The position numbers and the translations under genes were made by a program. DNA of 64,000 bases from Rugosimonospora africana. Its GTDB lineage: Bacteria; Actinomycetota; Actinomycetes; Mycobacteriales; Micromonosporaceae. Below, piece by piece: positions 1 to 8,150 of this stretch. Position 1 is the stretch's first letter. Each line of letters begins with the position of its first letter. Location: contig NZ_BONZ01000056.1 in assembly GCF_016862975.1 (NCBI RefSeq), positions 62,001 through 126,000 on the forward strand. The letters run 5' to 3'. The notes under the pieces are model-generated. The model did no database searches. It worked only from the letters and a program-made list of their open reading frames with translations, and was not told the DNA's origin.

Positions 1-340
1 GGGCCGCCTCGGCGGCGGCGGCGAACTTCGCGCCGAACTCCCCGAAGCTCGCGAACTGCGCCCGGTCCCGGATCAGGCCGAACGCCGCTACCTCCCAGAA
101 CGCCGTCGAACCGCCGTTGCCGAGGACGACCTCATAGCCGGCGGGGAGCCCGAAGAACTCGCCGATGCCGCGGCGCAGCCGGGCCACCTGATCACGGACC
201 GTCTTCTGCCGGTGCGAGGTGCCCAGGTAGCTGGTCGCGACGCCGGCGAGTGCGGAGACCGCGGCCGGGCGCACCTTGCTCGGGCCGGCGCCGAATCGGC
301 CGTCGGCGGGCAGCAGCTCGTCGGGGATCTGGATGTCCAC
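1..340 (-). CDS. serC: Phosphoserine aminotransferase, N-terminal part (cut by window edge)
   Basis: Converts 3-phosphohydroxypyruvate and glutamate to phosphoserine in serine biosynthesis; cytoplasmic PLP enzyme. About 113 N-terminal residues are visible and the rest, including the PLP lysine, lies outside the window. The translation carries the actinobacterial SerC motif DGRFGAGPSKVRP, then LGTSHRQ and GNGGSTAFW, in the order found in mycobacterial SerC. No ATG is in a usable position; I chose the GTG at 340, which has AAGG about 8-10 bases upstream. An in-frame TTG at 364 is possible but lies in the terminator of the gene upstream. It follows citrate synthase on the same strand with a terminator hairpin between them, so it is probably transcribed separately. 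Family identity is secure, the start less so. Confidence 0.88.
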   Translation of the reverse strand, partial: MDIQIPDELLPADGRFGAGPSKVRPAAVSALAGVATSYLGTSHRQKTVRDQVARLRRGIGEFFGLPAGYEVVLGNGGSTAFWEVAAFGLIRDRAQFASFGEFGAKFAAAAEAA

Positions 341-358
341 CCCGCCATCCTTCCGCAG

Positions 359-399
359 AAACAAACGGTGCGGCACCGGCCGCAGCCGGTACCGCACCG
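359..399 (-). terminator. Rho-independent terminator of the citrate synthase gene
   Basis: Read on the minus strand, an arm CGGTGCGGTACCGGC and its near-perfect complement (15-bp stem, one G-T wobble, TGCG loop) occupy 366-399. They are followed by a T-rich stretch TTTGTTT at 359-365. It sits 14 bases after the citrate synthase stop and before serC. Confidence 0.75.
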
Positions 400-412
400 A
401 TTATCGGGCCTT

Positions 413-1519
413 TCAGACGCCGTGCGGCGTCTTGTCCCACCCTTCGACATCCTCTGGCTTGCGCGGGCCCGGGCCGACGTAGCGCGCCGACGGCCGGACC
501 AGGCGGTTCAGCTGCTTCTGCTCCAGGACGTGGGCACTCCAGCCGGCCACCCGGGCGCAGGTGAACATCGAGGTGAACATGTGCGCGGGTACCTCGGCGA
601 AGTCCAGGACCACGGCGGACCAGAACTCGACGTTGGTCGCCAGGACCCGGTCGGGCCGGCGGGCGTGCAGCTCCTCCAGCGCGGCCTTCTCCAGCGCCTC
701 GGCGATCTCGAACCGCGGGGCACCCAGTTCACGGGCGGTGCGCCGCAGCGCGCGGGCACGCGGGTCCTCGGCCCGGTACACCCGGTGGCCGAAGCCCATC
801 AGCCGCTCGCCCCGGTCGAGTACGCCCTTGACGTACCCCTCGGCGTCGCCGCTCTTCTCCACGGCCTCGATCATGTGCAGCACCCGGGACGGCGCCCCAC
901 CGTGCAGCGGCCCGGACAGCGCGCCGATGCCGGACGAGATGCAGGCGGCCACGTCGGCACCGGTCGAGGCGACCACCCGGGTGGTGAAGGTGGACGCGTT
1001 CATGCCGTGCTCGGCGGCCGAGATGAAGTAGGCGTCGACGGCCTTGACGTGCCGCGGGTCCGGCTCGCCCCGCCAGCGCTTCATGAACCGCTCGACGATG
1101 GTGGACGCCTTGTCGATCTCCTTCTGCGGGACCGCCGGCAGGCCCAGCCCGCGGGCGGACTGCGCCACGAACGACAGCGCGGTCACCGACACCCGGGCCA
1201 GGTCCTCGCGGGCCTGCGGGCCGGAGATGTCCAGCAGCTGCCCGAGGCCCCAGTACGGGGCGAGCATGGCGACCGCGGACTGGACGTCGACCCGGATGTC
1301 ACCGGAATGCACCGGCACCGGGAACGGCTCGGCCGGCGGAAGGCCCGGGCCGAACTTGCCGTCGACCAGCAGCGCCCAGACATTACCGAAGGACACTTTT
1401 CCGATCAGATCCTCGATGTCGACGCCGCGATATCGCAGCGCCCCACCTTCCTTGTCAGGCTCGGCGATCTCAGTCTCAAAAGCGATCACGCCTTCGAGAC
1501 CCGGCTTGAAATCGGACAT
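413..1519 (-). CDS. citA: Citrate synthase 2 (CitA-type)
   Basis: Condenses oxaloacetate and acetyl-CoA to citrate. The 368-aa protein is the short actinobacterial form with the N-terminal signature EIAEPDKEGGALRYRGVDI. The three catalytic positions of the family are visible: His206 in GPLHGGA, His245 in GFGHRVYRAEDPRA and Asp306 in NVEFWSAVVLDF. The start is the ATG at 1519, preceded on the minus strand by CCAGGAGAACGAG, a good Shine-Dalgarno site. It ends in a rho-independent terminator and is divergent from pdxH. The closest named relatives are the mycobacterial CitA proteins; methylcitrate synthases are similar, but the sequence is CitA-like throughout. Confidence 0.92.
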   Translation of the reverse strand: MSDFKPGLEGVIAFETEIAEPDKEGGALRYRGVDIEDLIGKVSFGNVWALLVDGKFGPGLPPAEPFPVPVHSGDIRVDVQSAVAMLAPYWGLGQLLDISGPQAREDLARVSVTALSFVAQSARGLGLPAVPQKEIDKASTIVERFMKRWRGEPDPRHVKAVDAYFISAAEHGMNASTFTTRVVASTGADVAACISSGIGALSGPLHGGAPSRVLHMIEAVEKSGDAEGYVKGVLDRGERLMGFGHRVYRAEDPRARALRRTARELGAPRFEIAEALEKAALEELHARRPDRVLATNVEFWSAVVLDFAEVPAHMFTSMFTCARVAGWSAHVLEQKQLNRLVRPSARYVGPGPRKPEDVEGWDKTPHGV

Positions 1520-1842
1520 CTCGTTCTCCTGGATCTTGTGTCCTCGCTGACGGCGCCTCCACCGATCGGTTGACCGGTCAAGACACTCGGGCGATCCCGG
1601 TATGACTGTCTGTTGCGCTCACGTTTCATCTTGCCTGCCGGACAACCCGGTGGGCGAGACAGTCCTGGTGTGCTACGGGCGACATCTTTCCCGCAGTGTG
1701 GATGCCGGCGGTAGGCAATCCTGCGCGATGTGTTCCGGACGACAGTTGTTCGCGCAGGTGAGCGTGCCGAGGGCAGGATGATCTAATAGTGGGCGCGGCG
1801 CCAGGCTCAGGGGGCGCGCGCAGGCAGTCCTGGGGAGAGGCG
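1520..1842. promoter_or_regulatory. Divergent intergenic region citA/pdxH with a 12-bp palindrome
   Basis: About 320 bases without a supported gene between divergent citA and pdxH. It contains the perfect palindrome TTGACCGGTCAA at 1570-1581, next to ACCGATCGGT at 1561-1570, both upstream of citA. A TA-rich patch GATCTAATAG near 1780-1790 could be a -10 region for pdxH. No promoter is certain. Confidence 0.35.
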
Positions 1843-2490
1843 ATGTCGTCCGGAACGTTCGACGAACTACGCCGGGAGTACTCCGGCGGAACGCTCGATG
1901 AACCGGACCTCGCTGCCGACTGGCCGACCCAGTTCGGCCGCTGGCTGGCCGATACGGTCGCCGCGGGGCTGCCCGAGCCCAACGCCATGGTGCTGGCCAC
2001 CGCCGACGCGGCCGGCCGGCCCAGTTGCCGCACCGTGCTGCTCAAGGGGTACGACGAGCACGGCTTCGTGTTCTTCACCAACTACGAGTCCCGCAAGGGC
2101 ACCGAGCTGTCCGCCAACCCGCACGCCAGCCTGGTCTTCCCCTGGTTCGCGATCTTCCGGCAGGTGATCGTCACCGGTCCGGTCGAGCGCACCAGCCGCG
2201 AGGAGACCGAGAGCTACTTCGCCACCCGGCCGCGCGGCGCCCAGCTCGGCGCCTGGGCCAGCCCGCAGTCCCGCCCACTGCCCGGCCGCGCCGCCCTGGA
2301 GACCGCCTGGCGGGCGGTGGAGGACCGGTTCGGCGCCGACGACGTGCCGCCCCCGCCGCACTGGGGCGGATTCCGGATCAGCCCGGTCACGGTCGAGTTC
2401 TGGCAGGGCCGGGTGAGCCGCCTGCACGACCGGCTGCGGTATCGGCGGGACGACGACGGTCAATGGTTGACGGAAAGGCTGGCGCCGTGA
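1843..2490 (+). CDS. pdxH: Pyridoxamine 5'-phosphate oxidase
   Basis: FMN-dependent oxidation of pyridoxine/pyridoxamine 5'-phosphate to PLP, the cofactor of the nearby SerC. The protein has 215 residues, the usual length. Motifs in order are RTVLLKGYDEHGFVFFTNY (FMN/substrate region), SRKGTELSANPHASLVFPW, QVIVTGPVER, WASPQSRPL and the C-terminal FWQGRVSRLHDRL, whose Arg and His contact substrate in the family. The ORF is open from 1789, but the ATG at 1843 is chosen because GGGGAGAGG lies directly upstream and the family begins near FDELRREY. The following repeat array separates it from the MFS gene. Confidence 0.93.
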   Translation: MSSGTFDELRREYSGGTLDEPDLAADWPTQFGRWLADTVAAGLPEPNAMVLATADAAGRPSCRTVLLKGYDEHGFVFFTNYESRKGTELSANPHASLVFPWFAIFRQVIVTGPVERTSREETESYFATRPRGAQLGAWASPQSRPLPGRAALETAWRAVEDRFGADDVPPPPHWGGFRISPVTVEFWQGRVSRLHDRLRYRRDDDGQWLTERLAP

Positions 2491-2501
2491 CGGGACCCTT
2501 T

Positions 2502-2609
2502 CGACCAGTCTGGCTCGGCGCGTCTGGCGCCGCGCGACGACCCAGACCAGTCGACCGACCCGTCTGGCTCGGCGCGTCTGGCGCCGCGCGACGACCCAGA
2601 CCAGTCGAC
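2502..2609 (+). repeat. Dispersed palindromic repeat, locus A (two tandem 54-bp copies)
   Basis: Copies at 2502-2555 and 2556-2609, nearly identical. Each begins CGACCAGTCTGGCTCGGCG (second copy CGACCCGTCTGG) and ends GACGACCCAGACCAGTCG. The two ends are imperfect inverted repeats (about 17 of 21 positions), so each copy can fold into a hairpin. The array fills the gap between pdxH and the MFS gene and ends 2 bases before the MFS ATG. Confidence 0.9.
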
Positions 2610-2611
2610 CG

Positions 2612-3952
2612 ATGACCGAAACCGACGCTCGACATCAGCTCACCGGGCCGGACGACGAGGCCGGCGCCGAAAGAACAGCACCAGACAGCACGGAACGGAT
2701 CAACGTCCGGCCACAACCGGACGCCGGCTGGCGCAGGTTCGCGATCGACGTCCGGCCGCTGCGTCACCCCGCGTACCGCCGGGTCTTCATCGGCAACGCG
2801 ACCTCATTCTTCGGTACCCAGTTCACCGCCGTCGCGGTGCCGGTGCAGATGTACGCGCTGACCAAGTCCACGCTGTGGGTCGGGTACCTCGGGCTGGCCG
2901 GGCTCATCCCACTGTTGATCTTCGCTCTGTGGGGCGGCGCGCTGGCCGACGCGGTGGACCGGCGGCGGTTGCTGTTCGTCAGCTCGGTGCTGATGTGGGT
3001 GTGCACGCTCGGGTTGCTGGCCCAGGCCGTACTGCGCGTGGACAGCGGAAGCCTGCTGCTGGTACTGGTCGCGGCCCAGTCGGCGGCGGTCGCGGTGAGT
3101 TCGCCGACCCGTTCGGCGATCATCCCCCGGATCGTCGACCTCGACGAGGTGCCGCAGGCCAACACGCTCAACTACACGGCCAGTACCGCGGCGTCGGTCG
3201 CCGGGCCACTGGTCGCCGCGGTTCTGATTCAGTACAACGTGGCCTGGGCGTACGGCGTGGACGCGGTGACCTTCACCGTCGCGTTGTGGGCGGCGTTCCG
3301 GTTGCCGGCCATCGCGCCCGAGGAGGGCGAGGGCGGCGGGTCCCGGGGACGGCTGGCCGACGTGATGTTCGGGCTGCGGTACCTGGCCACCACGCCGGTA
3401 CTGCTGCTGTCGTTCGCGGTGGACATCGTCGCCATGGTGCTGGCGCAGCCCCGGGCGCTGTTCCCGGCGATCTCCGCGCAGCGGTTCCACGGAGGCGGGA
3501 TCGGCTGGCTGTACGCCTCGATCGCGCTCGGCTCGGTCGTCGCCGGGCTCACCTCCGGCTGGGTCGCCCGGGTGCGCCGGCAGGGCACGGCGCTGATCGG
3601 GGCGGTCGTGGTCTGGGGCCTGGCGGTGGCGGCCGCCGGCCTGGCCCACTCGCTGTGGCTGTGCGTCCTGCTGCTCGCGGTGGGCGGCGCGGCCGACCTG
3701 GTCAGCGCGATCTACCGGCAGACCATTCTGCAGACCTATGCCCCGGACCATCTGCGCGGCCGGATGCAGGGCGTGTTCACGGCCGTGGTGGTGGGCGGGC
3801 CGCGCCTGGGCGACCTGCGAGCGGGCGCGACCGCGGTACCGCTCGGACTGGGCGCCGCCTGGGTCGGTGGCGGTATCGCCGCGAGCGTGGTGGCCGTCAT
3901 TCTCGCCGTGGTTTTTCCGTCTTTGCTGCGCTATGCCGCAAGCCGCCCCTGA
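2612..3952 (+). CDS. MFS transporter, EntS-like exporter family
   Basis: A 446-aa integral membrane protein of the MFS_3/EntS type. After a hydrophilic N-terminal tail of about 55 residues comes LRHPAYRRVFIGNATSFFG, typical of this subgroup, then about 11-12 hydrophobic segments, the loop ALADAVDRRRLL between the second and third helices, and IYRQTILQTYAPDHLRGRMQG in the C-terminal half. Relatives export siderophores or drugs; the substrate here is unknown. The annotated ATG directly abuts the repeat array and has no clear Shine-Dalgarno site, so the true start may be further in, before LRHPAYRR. It is co-directional with pdxH but there is no functional link. Confidence 0.85.
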   Translation: MTETDARHQLTGPDDEAGAERTAPDSTERINVRPQPDAGWRRFAIDVRPLRHPAYRRVFIGNATSFFGTQFTAVAVPVQMYALTKSTLWVGYLGLAGLIPLLIFALWGGALADAVDRRRLLFVSSVLMWVCTLGLLAQAVLRVDSGSLLLVLVAAQSAAVAVSSPTRSAIIPRIVDLDEVPQANTLNYTASTAASVAGPLVAAVLIQYNVAWAYGVDAVTFTVALWAAFRLPAIAPEEGEGGGSRGRLADVMFGLRYLATTPVLLLSFAVDIVAMVLAQPRALFPAISAQRFHGGGIGWLYASIALGSVVAGLTSGWVARVRRQGTALIGAVVVWGLAVAAAGLAHSLWLCVLLLAVGGAADLVSAIYRQTILQTYAPDHLRGRMQGVFTAVVVGGPRLGDLRAGATAVPLGLGAAWVGGGIAASVVAVILAVVFPSLLRYAASRP

Positions 3953-3967
3953 GTTAAGGTCGCCGTC

Positions 3968-4888
3968 ATGCAGATGGACGCGTTCTCGCCATCGGGTACG
4001 CAGTGGGTGATCAAGTCCGGGGATCACGAGGCCACGGTCGTCGAGGTGGGCGGCGGAGTGCGAGCCTACCGGTCGTCGGGCCGTGAGGTGATCGACGGGT
4101 ACCAGGAGTCCGAGCTGTGCCCGAGCGGCGCCGGACAGGTGCTGGCGCCGTGGCCGAACCGGATCCGTGACGGGCGCTACACGTTCGGCGGCCAGACCCA
4201 CCAGCTGTCCCTGTCCGAGCCCACCCAGCACAACGCGATCCACGGGCTGACCCGCTGGGCGCCCTGGCGGCCGACCGAGGTGTCCGACTCGTCGGTGACG
4301 GTGGAACACCAGCTCCCGGCGCAGCCCGGGTACCCGTGGACGCTGCGGTTGACGACCACCTGGACGGTGGACGACGCCGGGCTGACCGCGAGCCACACCG
4401 CGACCAACCTGGCCGACCGCCCGGCCCCGTTCGGGCTGGGTGCGCACCCGTACCTGGCCGTCCCGGGCTCGGTGGACGACGTCGCGCTGACCGTGCCGGC
4501 CCGCAGCCGGCTGCTGCTCGATGGTCGCGACCTGCCGATCGGGGCGGCCCGGGTGGCCGGCGGAGACTACGACTTCACCAGCCCGCGCGCGATCGGCGGC
4601 GCGCGGCTCAACACGGCGTTCGGCGAGGTGCCGGACGGCGGGTCGAGCGTCGTCCTGTCCACTGTGGATGGCGATCCGATCGTGACCGTGTGGGCCGACG
4701 GCGCGTTCGGGTGGTGGCAGCTGTTCACCGGCGACACCGTGCCCACCCCGCGGACCCGCCGCTCGGTGGCGGTCGAGCCGATGACCTGCCCGCCGGACGC
4801 GTTCCACTCCGGCCGGGACGTGGTGACGCTGGAGCCGGGACAGACCTGGCAGGGCTCCTGGGGGATCACGCCGGCGCCCGGGCGATGA
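3968..4888 (+). CDS. Aldose 1-epimerase family protein
   Basis: GalM-type mutarotase that interconverts alpha and beta anomers of hexoses, or acts on a related sugar. 306 residues. Family features: the region around His88-His92 in HNAIHGLTRW, His160 in GAHPYL (the general-acid histidine region) and Glu270 in VAVEPMTCPPDAFHSG (the likely base). It starts at ATG 3968, with a second in-frame ATG at 3974. It overlaps the nitroreductase by ATGA, so the two are translationally coupled. Substrate not predictable. Confidence 0.88.
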   Translation: MQMDAFSPSGTQWVIKSGDHEATVVEVGGGVRAYRSSGREVIDGYQESELCPSGAGQVLAPWPNRIRDGRYTFGGQTHQLSLSEPTQHNAIHGLTRWAPWRPTEVSDSSVTVEHQLPAQPGYPWTLRLTTTWTVDDAGLTASHTATNLADRPAPFGLGAHPYLAVPGSVDDVALTVPARSRLLLDGRDLPIGAARVAGGDYDFTSPRAIGGARLNTAFGEVPDGGSSVVLSTVDGDPIVTVWADGAFGWWQLFTGDTVPTPRTRRSVAVEPMTCPPDAFHSGRDVVTLEPGQTWQGSWGITPAPGR

Positions 4889-5550
4889 CCGGGATGGACT
4901 TCGACACGGTCGTACGGCGCCGCCGGATGGTCCGCAACTACGACCCGGACCGGCCGGTGCCGGCCGAAACCGTCGAGCGGCTGCTCGACTACGCGATCCG
5001 GGCACCCTCGGCCGGCTTCTCCCAGGGCTGGGGGTTCCTGGTGCTGTCCGCGCCGGAGGACCGGGAGCGGTTCTGGGCCGCGACCACTCCCGCGCCGGAG
5101 GCGAGCGCCCCGGACGCGGCTCAGCCGACTCAGCCCGTCCGGCCGGCCAACGCCTGGCTGGACGGCATGCGCCGGGCGCCACTGATCATCGTGCCGCACT
5201 CGAACCGGGACATCTACCTGGACCGGTACGCGGCGCCGGACAAGGGCTGGACCGACCGCGACGAGGCGCGCTGGCCGGTGCCGTACTGGCACATCGACGC
5301 CGGGATGGCCAGCCTGCTGATGCTGCTCGGCGCGGTGGACGCCGGGCTCGGCGCGTGCTTTTTCGGTATCCCTCCCGAGTCGATGGCAACCTTCCGGGCG
5401 GCCTTCGGCGTCCCAGAGGAGTACACCCCGATCGGTGCCGTAACTGTGGGCTATCCTGCCCCGGACCGTCGGTCACCGTCGCTGCGCCGTGGCCGGCGGG
5501 AGGTCGACGAAGTCGTGCATCGGGGCCGTTGGCGGGCAGCGGCGTCGTGA
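4885..5550 (+). CDS. Nitroreductase family protein
   Basis: FMN-dependent oxidoreductase of the nitroreductase fold, 221 residues. The N-terminal motif RRMVRNYDPDRPVPAETVERLL is the classic FMN-binding start (RRMxRxY), followed by APSAGFSQGWGFLVL, a central MRRAPLIIVP strand, DAGMASLLMLLGAVDAGLGACF and the C-terminal IGAVTVGYP. ATG 4885 overlaps the epimerase stop codon; ATG 4894 is an alternative. The physiological substrate is not evident; related actinobacterial proteins are annotated only as nitroreductases. Confidence 0.88.
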   Translation: MTGMDFDTVVRRRRMVRNYDPDRPVPAETVERLLDYAIRAPSAGFSQGWGFLVLSAPEDRERFWAATTPAPEASAPDAAQPTQPVRPANAWLDGMRRAPLIIVPHSNRDIYLDRYAAPDKGWTDRDEARWPVPYWHIDAGMASLLMLLGAVDAGLGACFFGIPPESMATFRAAFGVPEEYTPIGAVTVGYPAPDRRSPSLRRGRREVDEVVHRGRWRAAAS

Positions 5551-5623
5551 CACTCGCCGGTGGTCGCTAGGCTGGCTGGCAGCGGCCACGGAACGGGCGT
5601 ACTGGAAGGGGGAGGCGACCGGC

Positions 5624-5923
5624 GTGATCTTCAAGGCGGTCCGGGACGGTCGTCCGTATCCGGAGCACGAACTGACGATGAAGGAGTGGGCCGAGATCCC
5701 ACCCCGGCCGGTGCGCCTCGACCAGCTAGTCACCACCAAGCGCGAGCTTGCTCTCGACCGCCTGCTGGCCGAGGACTCGACGTTCTATGGCGACCTGTTC
5801 CCGCACGTGGTGCAGTGGGAGGGCGGCCTGTATCTGGAGGACGGCCTGCACCGCGCGCTGCGTGCCGCGCTGCAGCAGCGGACCACGATCCACGCCCGAG
5901 TGCTGACCCTGCCTCGGGGATGA
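5624..5923 (+). CDS. Conserved actinobacterial small protein
   Basis: A 99-aa protein starting at GTG 5624 behind a strong GAAGGGGGAGG ribosome site. An upstream ATG at 5489 overlaps the nitroreductase gene and is unlikely. Conserved-looking blocks are RPYPEHELTMKEWAEIPPRPVRLDQL, with charged residues evenly spaced, and LLAEDSTFYGDLFPHVVQWEGGLYLEDGLHRA. The second resembles the active/binding face of ParB/sulfiredoxin-like domains (GxxxEDGLHR). Similar proteins in Streptomyces are sometimes labelled VapB-family antitoxins, but no toxin gene lies beside it. Function unknown. Confidence 0.75.
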   Translation: MIFKAVRDGRPYPEHELTMKEWAEIPPRPVRLDQLVTTKRELALDRLLAEDSTFYGDLFPHVVQWEGGLYLEDGLHRALRAALQQRTTIHARVLTLPRG

Positions 5924-5937
5924 CCCCTGGGGTAGCG

Positions 5938-7098
5938 ATGACATCCTTGGACTTGCTGGACCTCGACTCCCTCCACTCCGACGAAGAGCGGCAGATCCGG
6001 GACGTCGTACGCCGGATGGTCGACGAGCGGGTCCGGCCGTTCGTCGCCGGCTGGTACGAGGACGGTGAGGCGCCGGTACGGGAGCTCATCAAGCAGTTCG
6101 GCTCGATCGGCCTTCTCGGTATGCACCTGACCGGATACGGATGCGCCGGAGCCTCCGCTGTGGCGTACGGGCTGGCCTGCCTGGAACTGGAGGCGGCTGA
6201 CTCCGGGGTACGCAGCATGGTCAGCGTGCAGGGTTCGCTGGCCATGTACGCCATCTGGCGGTACGGCAGCGAGGAGCAGAAGCGCGCGTGGCTGCCGGCC
6301 ATGGCCAGCGGCGAGGCGATCGGCTGTTTCGGCCTGACCGAGCCCGACCACGGTTCCGACCCGGCGTCCATGGCGACCCGGGCACGCCGGGACGGCGACG
6401 ACTGGATCCTGTCCGGCGGAAAGATGTGGATCACGAATGCGCCGGTCGCCGACGTGGCGGTGATCTGGGCCCGCGACCCCGAGGGCATCCGGGGCTTCGT
6501 GGTGCCCACGGACACGCCCGGCTTCACGGCCCGGGAGATCCGGCACAAGATGTCCCTGCGCGCGTCCGCGACCGGGGAGATCGTGCTCGACGACGTCCGG
6601 CTGCCCGATTCCGCGCGGCTGCCGGAGGGGCGCGGCCTGCGGGCTCCGCTGTCCTGTCTGACCCAGGCCCGGTACGGCATCGTGTGGGGTGCGCTCGGCG
6701 CCGCCCGTGACTGCCTGTCGGTGGCGCTGGACTACGCGGTGTCCCGGGAGCAGTTCGGTCGCCCGATCGCCGGCTTCCAGCTCACCCAGGCCAAGCTCGC
6801 CGACATGGCGCTCGAACTGCAGAAGGGGTATCTGCTCGCCCTGCACCTGGGCCGCCGGGCCGACGCCGGGTCGATGACGCCTGAGCAGGTCAGTGTCGGC
6901 AAGCTCAACAACGTGCGGGAGGCGATCGCGATCGCCCGGCAGTGCCGCACCATCCTGGGCGCCAACGGGATCAGCGGCGAGTACCCGATTCTGCGTCACG
7001 CGAACAACCTGGAGAGCGTGCTCACCTACGAGGGCACCTCGGAAATCCACCAGCTGGTGGTAGGCCAGAAGCTGACCGGTTTGTCGGCCTTCAGCTAG
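5938..7098 (+). CDS. Acyl-CoA dehydrogenase, glutaryl-CoA dehydrogenase-like
   Basis: FAD-dependent flavoprotein of 386 residues that introduces an alpha-beta double bond into an acyl-CoA. Domain order is typical: an N-terminal helical domain, the FAD/substrate motif CFGLTEPDHGSDPASMATRA, a middle beta domain with GGKMWITNAP, and a C-terminal helical domain ending in the catalytic-base motif TYEGTSEIHQLVVG, with Glu365 as the likely base. The wording of this motif and YGLACLELEAADSGVRS match the glutaryl-CoA dehydrogenase branch, but decarboxylating activity cannot be told from this. ATG 5938 is preceded by GGGGTAGC. It follows the small gene after 14 bases and may share its transcript. Confidence 0.88.
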   Translation: MTSLDLLDLDSLHSDEERQIRDVVRRMVDERVRPFVAGWYEDGEAPVRELIKQFGSIGLLGMHLTGYGCAGASAVAYGLACLELEAADSGVRSMVSVQGSLAMYAIWRYGSEEQKRAWLPAMASGEAIGCFGLTEPDHGSDPASMATRARRDGDDWILSGGKMWITNAPVADVAVIWARDPEGIRGFVVPTDTPGFTAREIRHKMSLRASATGEIVLDDVRLPDSARLPEGRGLRAPLSCLTQARYGIVWGALGAARDCLSVALDYAVSREQFGRPIAGFQLTQAKLADMALELQKGYLLALHLGRRADAGSMTPEQVSVGKLNNVREAIAIARQCRTILGANGISGEYPILRHANNLESVLTYEGTSEIHQLVVGQKLTGLSAFS

Positions 7099-7187
7099 AT
7101 CCTTCCCGCCGGTCCCGTCCGGTCGCGACTGTCGCACCCTCCGCTTACGCTGTGGACAGAACTCGATCACAGGCGGGAGGACTGGCC

Positions 7188-8096
7188 ATGGCATCGAACC
7201 CGTCATTTGAGCCCGGTCGCGCGGGGCTGCCCGAGGAGCCGACCGTGCGGCAGCCGGCCGCGGGCCACGACCTGCACCCGACATCAGAGCTGCCAGAGAT
7301 CGACACCGGTACGGGGTGGCCGGAGGGAGAGCCGGCGACCGAAGCGCACGGCGCCGCCGGCGGTTCCGGGGAGCAGGTCCGCACGCTGGCCCGGCGCGAG
7401 GTCGACGGCGGCGGTGACGGCGGCGACGGCGGCGATGATCTGCCGGAGGCCCGCCGGCGCCCCGGCGGCTGCCTGGTCTGGCTGGCCGGGGCCGTCGCGC
7501 TGGTGGTCGTGCTGGCGCTGGTGTTGAACGTGTCCGGGTTGCTGCCGCACTTCCACAACCCGTTCGCGTCCAAGAAGACCGACCGCAGCCAGCCCACGCT
7601 GCTGCTGTCGATCCAGGACCTGGCGAGGTTCGACGCCGCCAGCGGCAACTTCCAGGAAGTGATCGACGTTCAGCAGGACCGCCGGTTCATTCCGGACATC
7701 ATCTTCAACGACCGCGCCCTGTTCGTCTGCGTGGGCTCGGTCGACGCCTACGTCGACTTCACCAACATCGGCCAGGGCGACATCACCGACTCGACGGATC
7801 ACAAGACGGTCACCGTCCGGCTGCCGGCCGCCGCGCTGGAGAAGACCAACATCGATCACGACAAGAGTTACGTGTTCGCGACCCAGAAGGGCCTGGCCAA
7901 CCGGATCGGCGACTTCTTCGGCGGCGACGAGAACAAGGAGCAGGAGCTCTACAAGCTCGGCGAGCAGCGCATCCAGCAGGCGGCCAAGGACAGCGGGCTG
8001 ATCCAGCGGGCCGAGGACAACACGAAGGAAATGCTGGAACAACTGCTCAAGTCACTCGGGTACACCACCATCACGGTGACCTTCACGGCGAGCTAG
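7188..8096 (+). CDS. DUF4230 family membrane-anchored protein
   Basis: 302 residues. Residues 1-93 are a low-complexity cytoplasmic tail rich in Gly, Asp and Glu; one transmembrane helix lies at about 95-118; the rest is an extracytoplasmic domain with the DUF4230 pattern (LLLSIQDLARFDAASGNFQEVID, then VGSVDAYVDF and TVTVRLPAA). The start ATG 7188 has GGGAGG 7 bases upstream. Function of the family is unknown. It is not visibly coupled to neighbours. Confidence 0.85.
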   Translation: MASNPSFEPGRAGLPEEPTVRQPAAGHDLHPTSELPEIDTGTGWPEGEPATEAHGAAGGSGEQVRTLARREVDGGGDGGDGGDDLPEARRRPGGCLVWLAGAVALVVVLALVLNVSGLLPHFHNPFASKKTDRSQPTLLLSIQDLARFDAASGNFQEVIDVQQDRRFIPDIIFNDRALFVCVGSVDAYVDFTNIGQGDITDSTDHKTVTVRLPAAALEKTNIDHDKSYVFATQKGLANRIGDFFGGDENKEQELYKLGEQRIQQAAKDSGLIQRAEDNTKEMLEQLLKSLGYTTITVTFTAS

Positions 8097-8150
8097 GCTC
8101 CGACGTATCGGCCGACAACGGCGTCGGCGGACGGCGCAGAGGGACCAGCG

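Noticed and set aside
2502-2609. Tandem palindromic repeats as a CRISPR array
   Set aside because: Units are contiguous without unique spacers, only two per locus, and there are no cas genes.
2804-5182. 792-aa open frame on the minus strand
   Set aside because: It is the reverse-strand shadow of the MFS, epimerase and nitroreductase genes. The translation is Arg/Gly/Pro/His-rich with no domain, as for other long antisense frames at 20191-22953, 40273-42303, 41970-44561 and 55472-58573.
5624-5923. Small protein as a VapB antitoxin
   Set aside because: Some database relatives carry that label, but there is no adjacent PIN-domain toxin and no DNA-binding motif visible.
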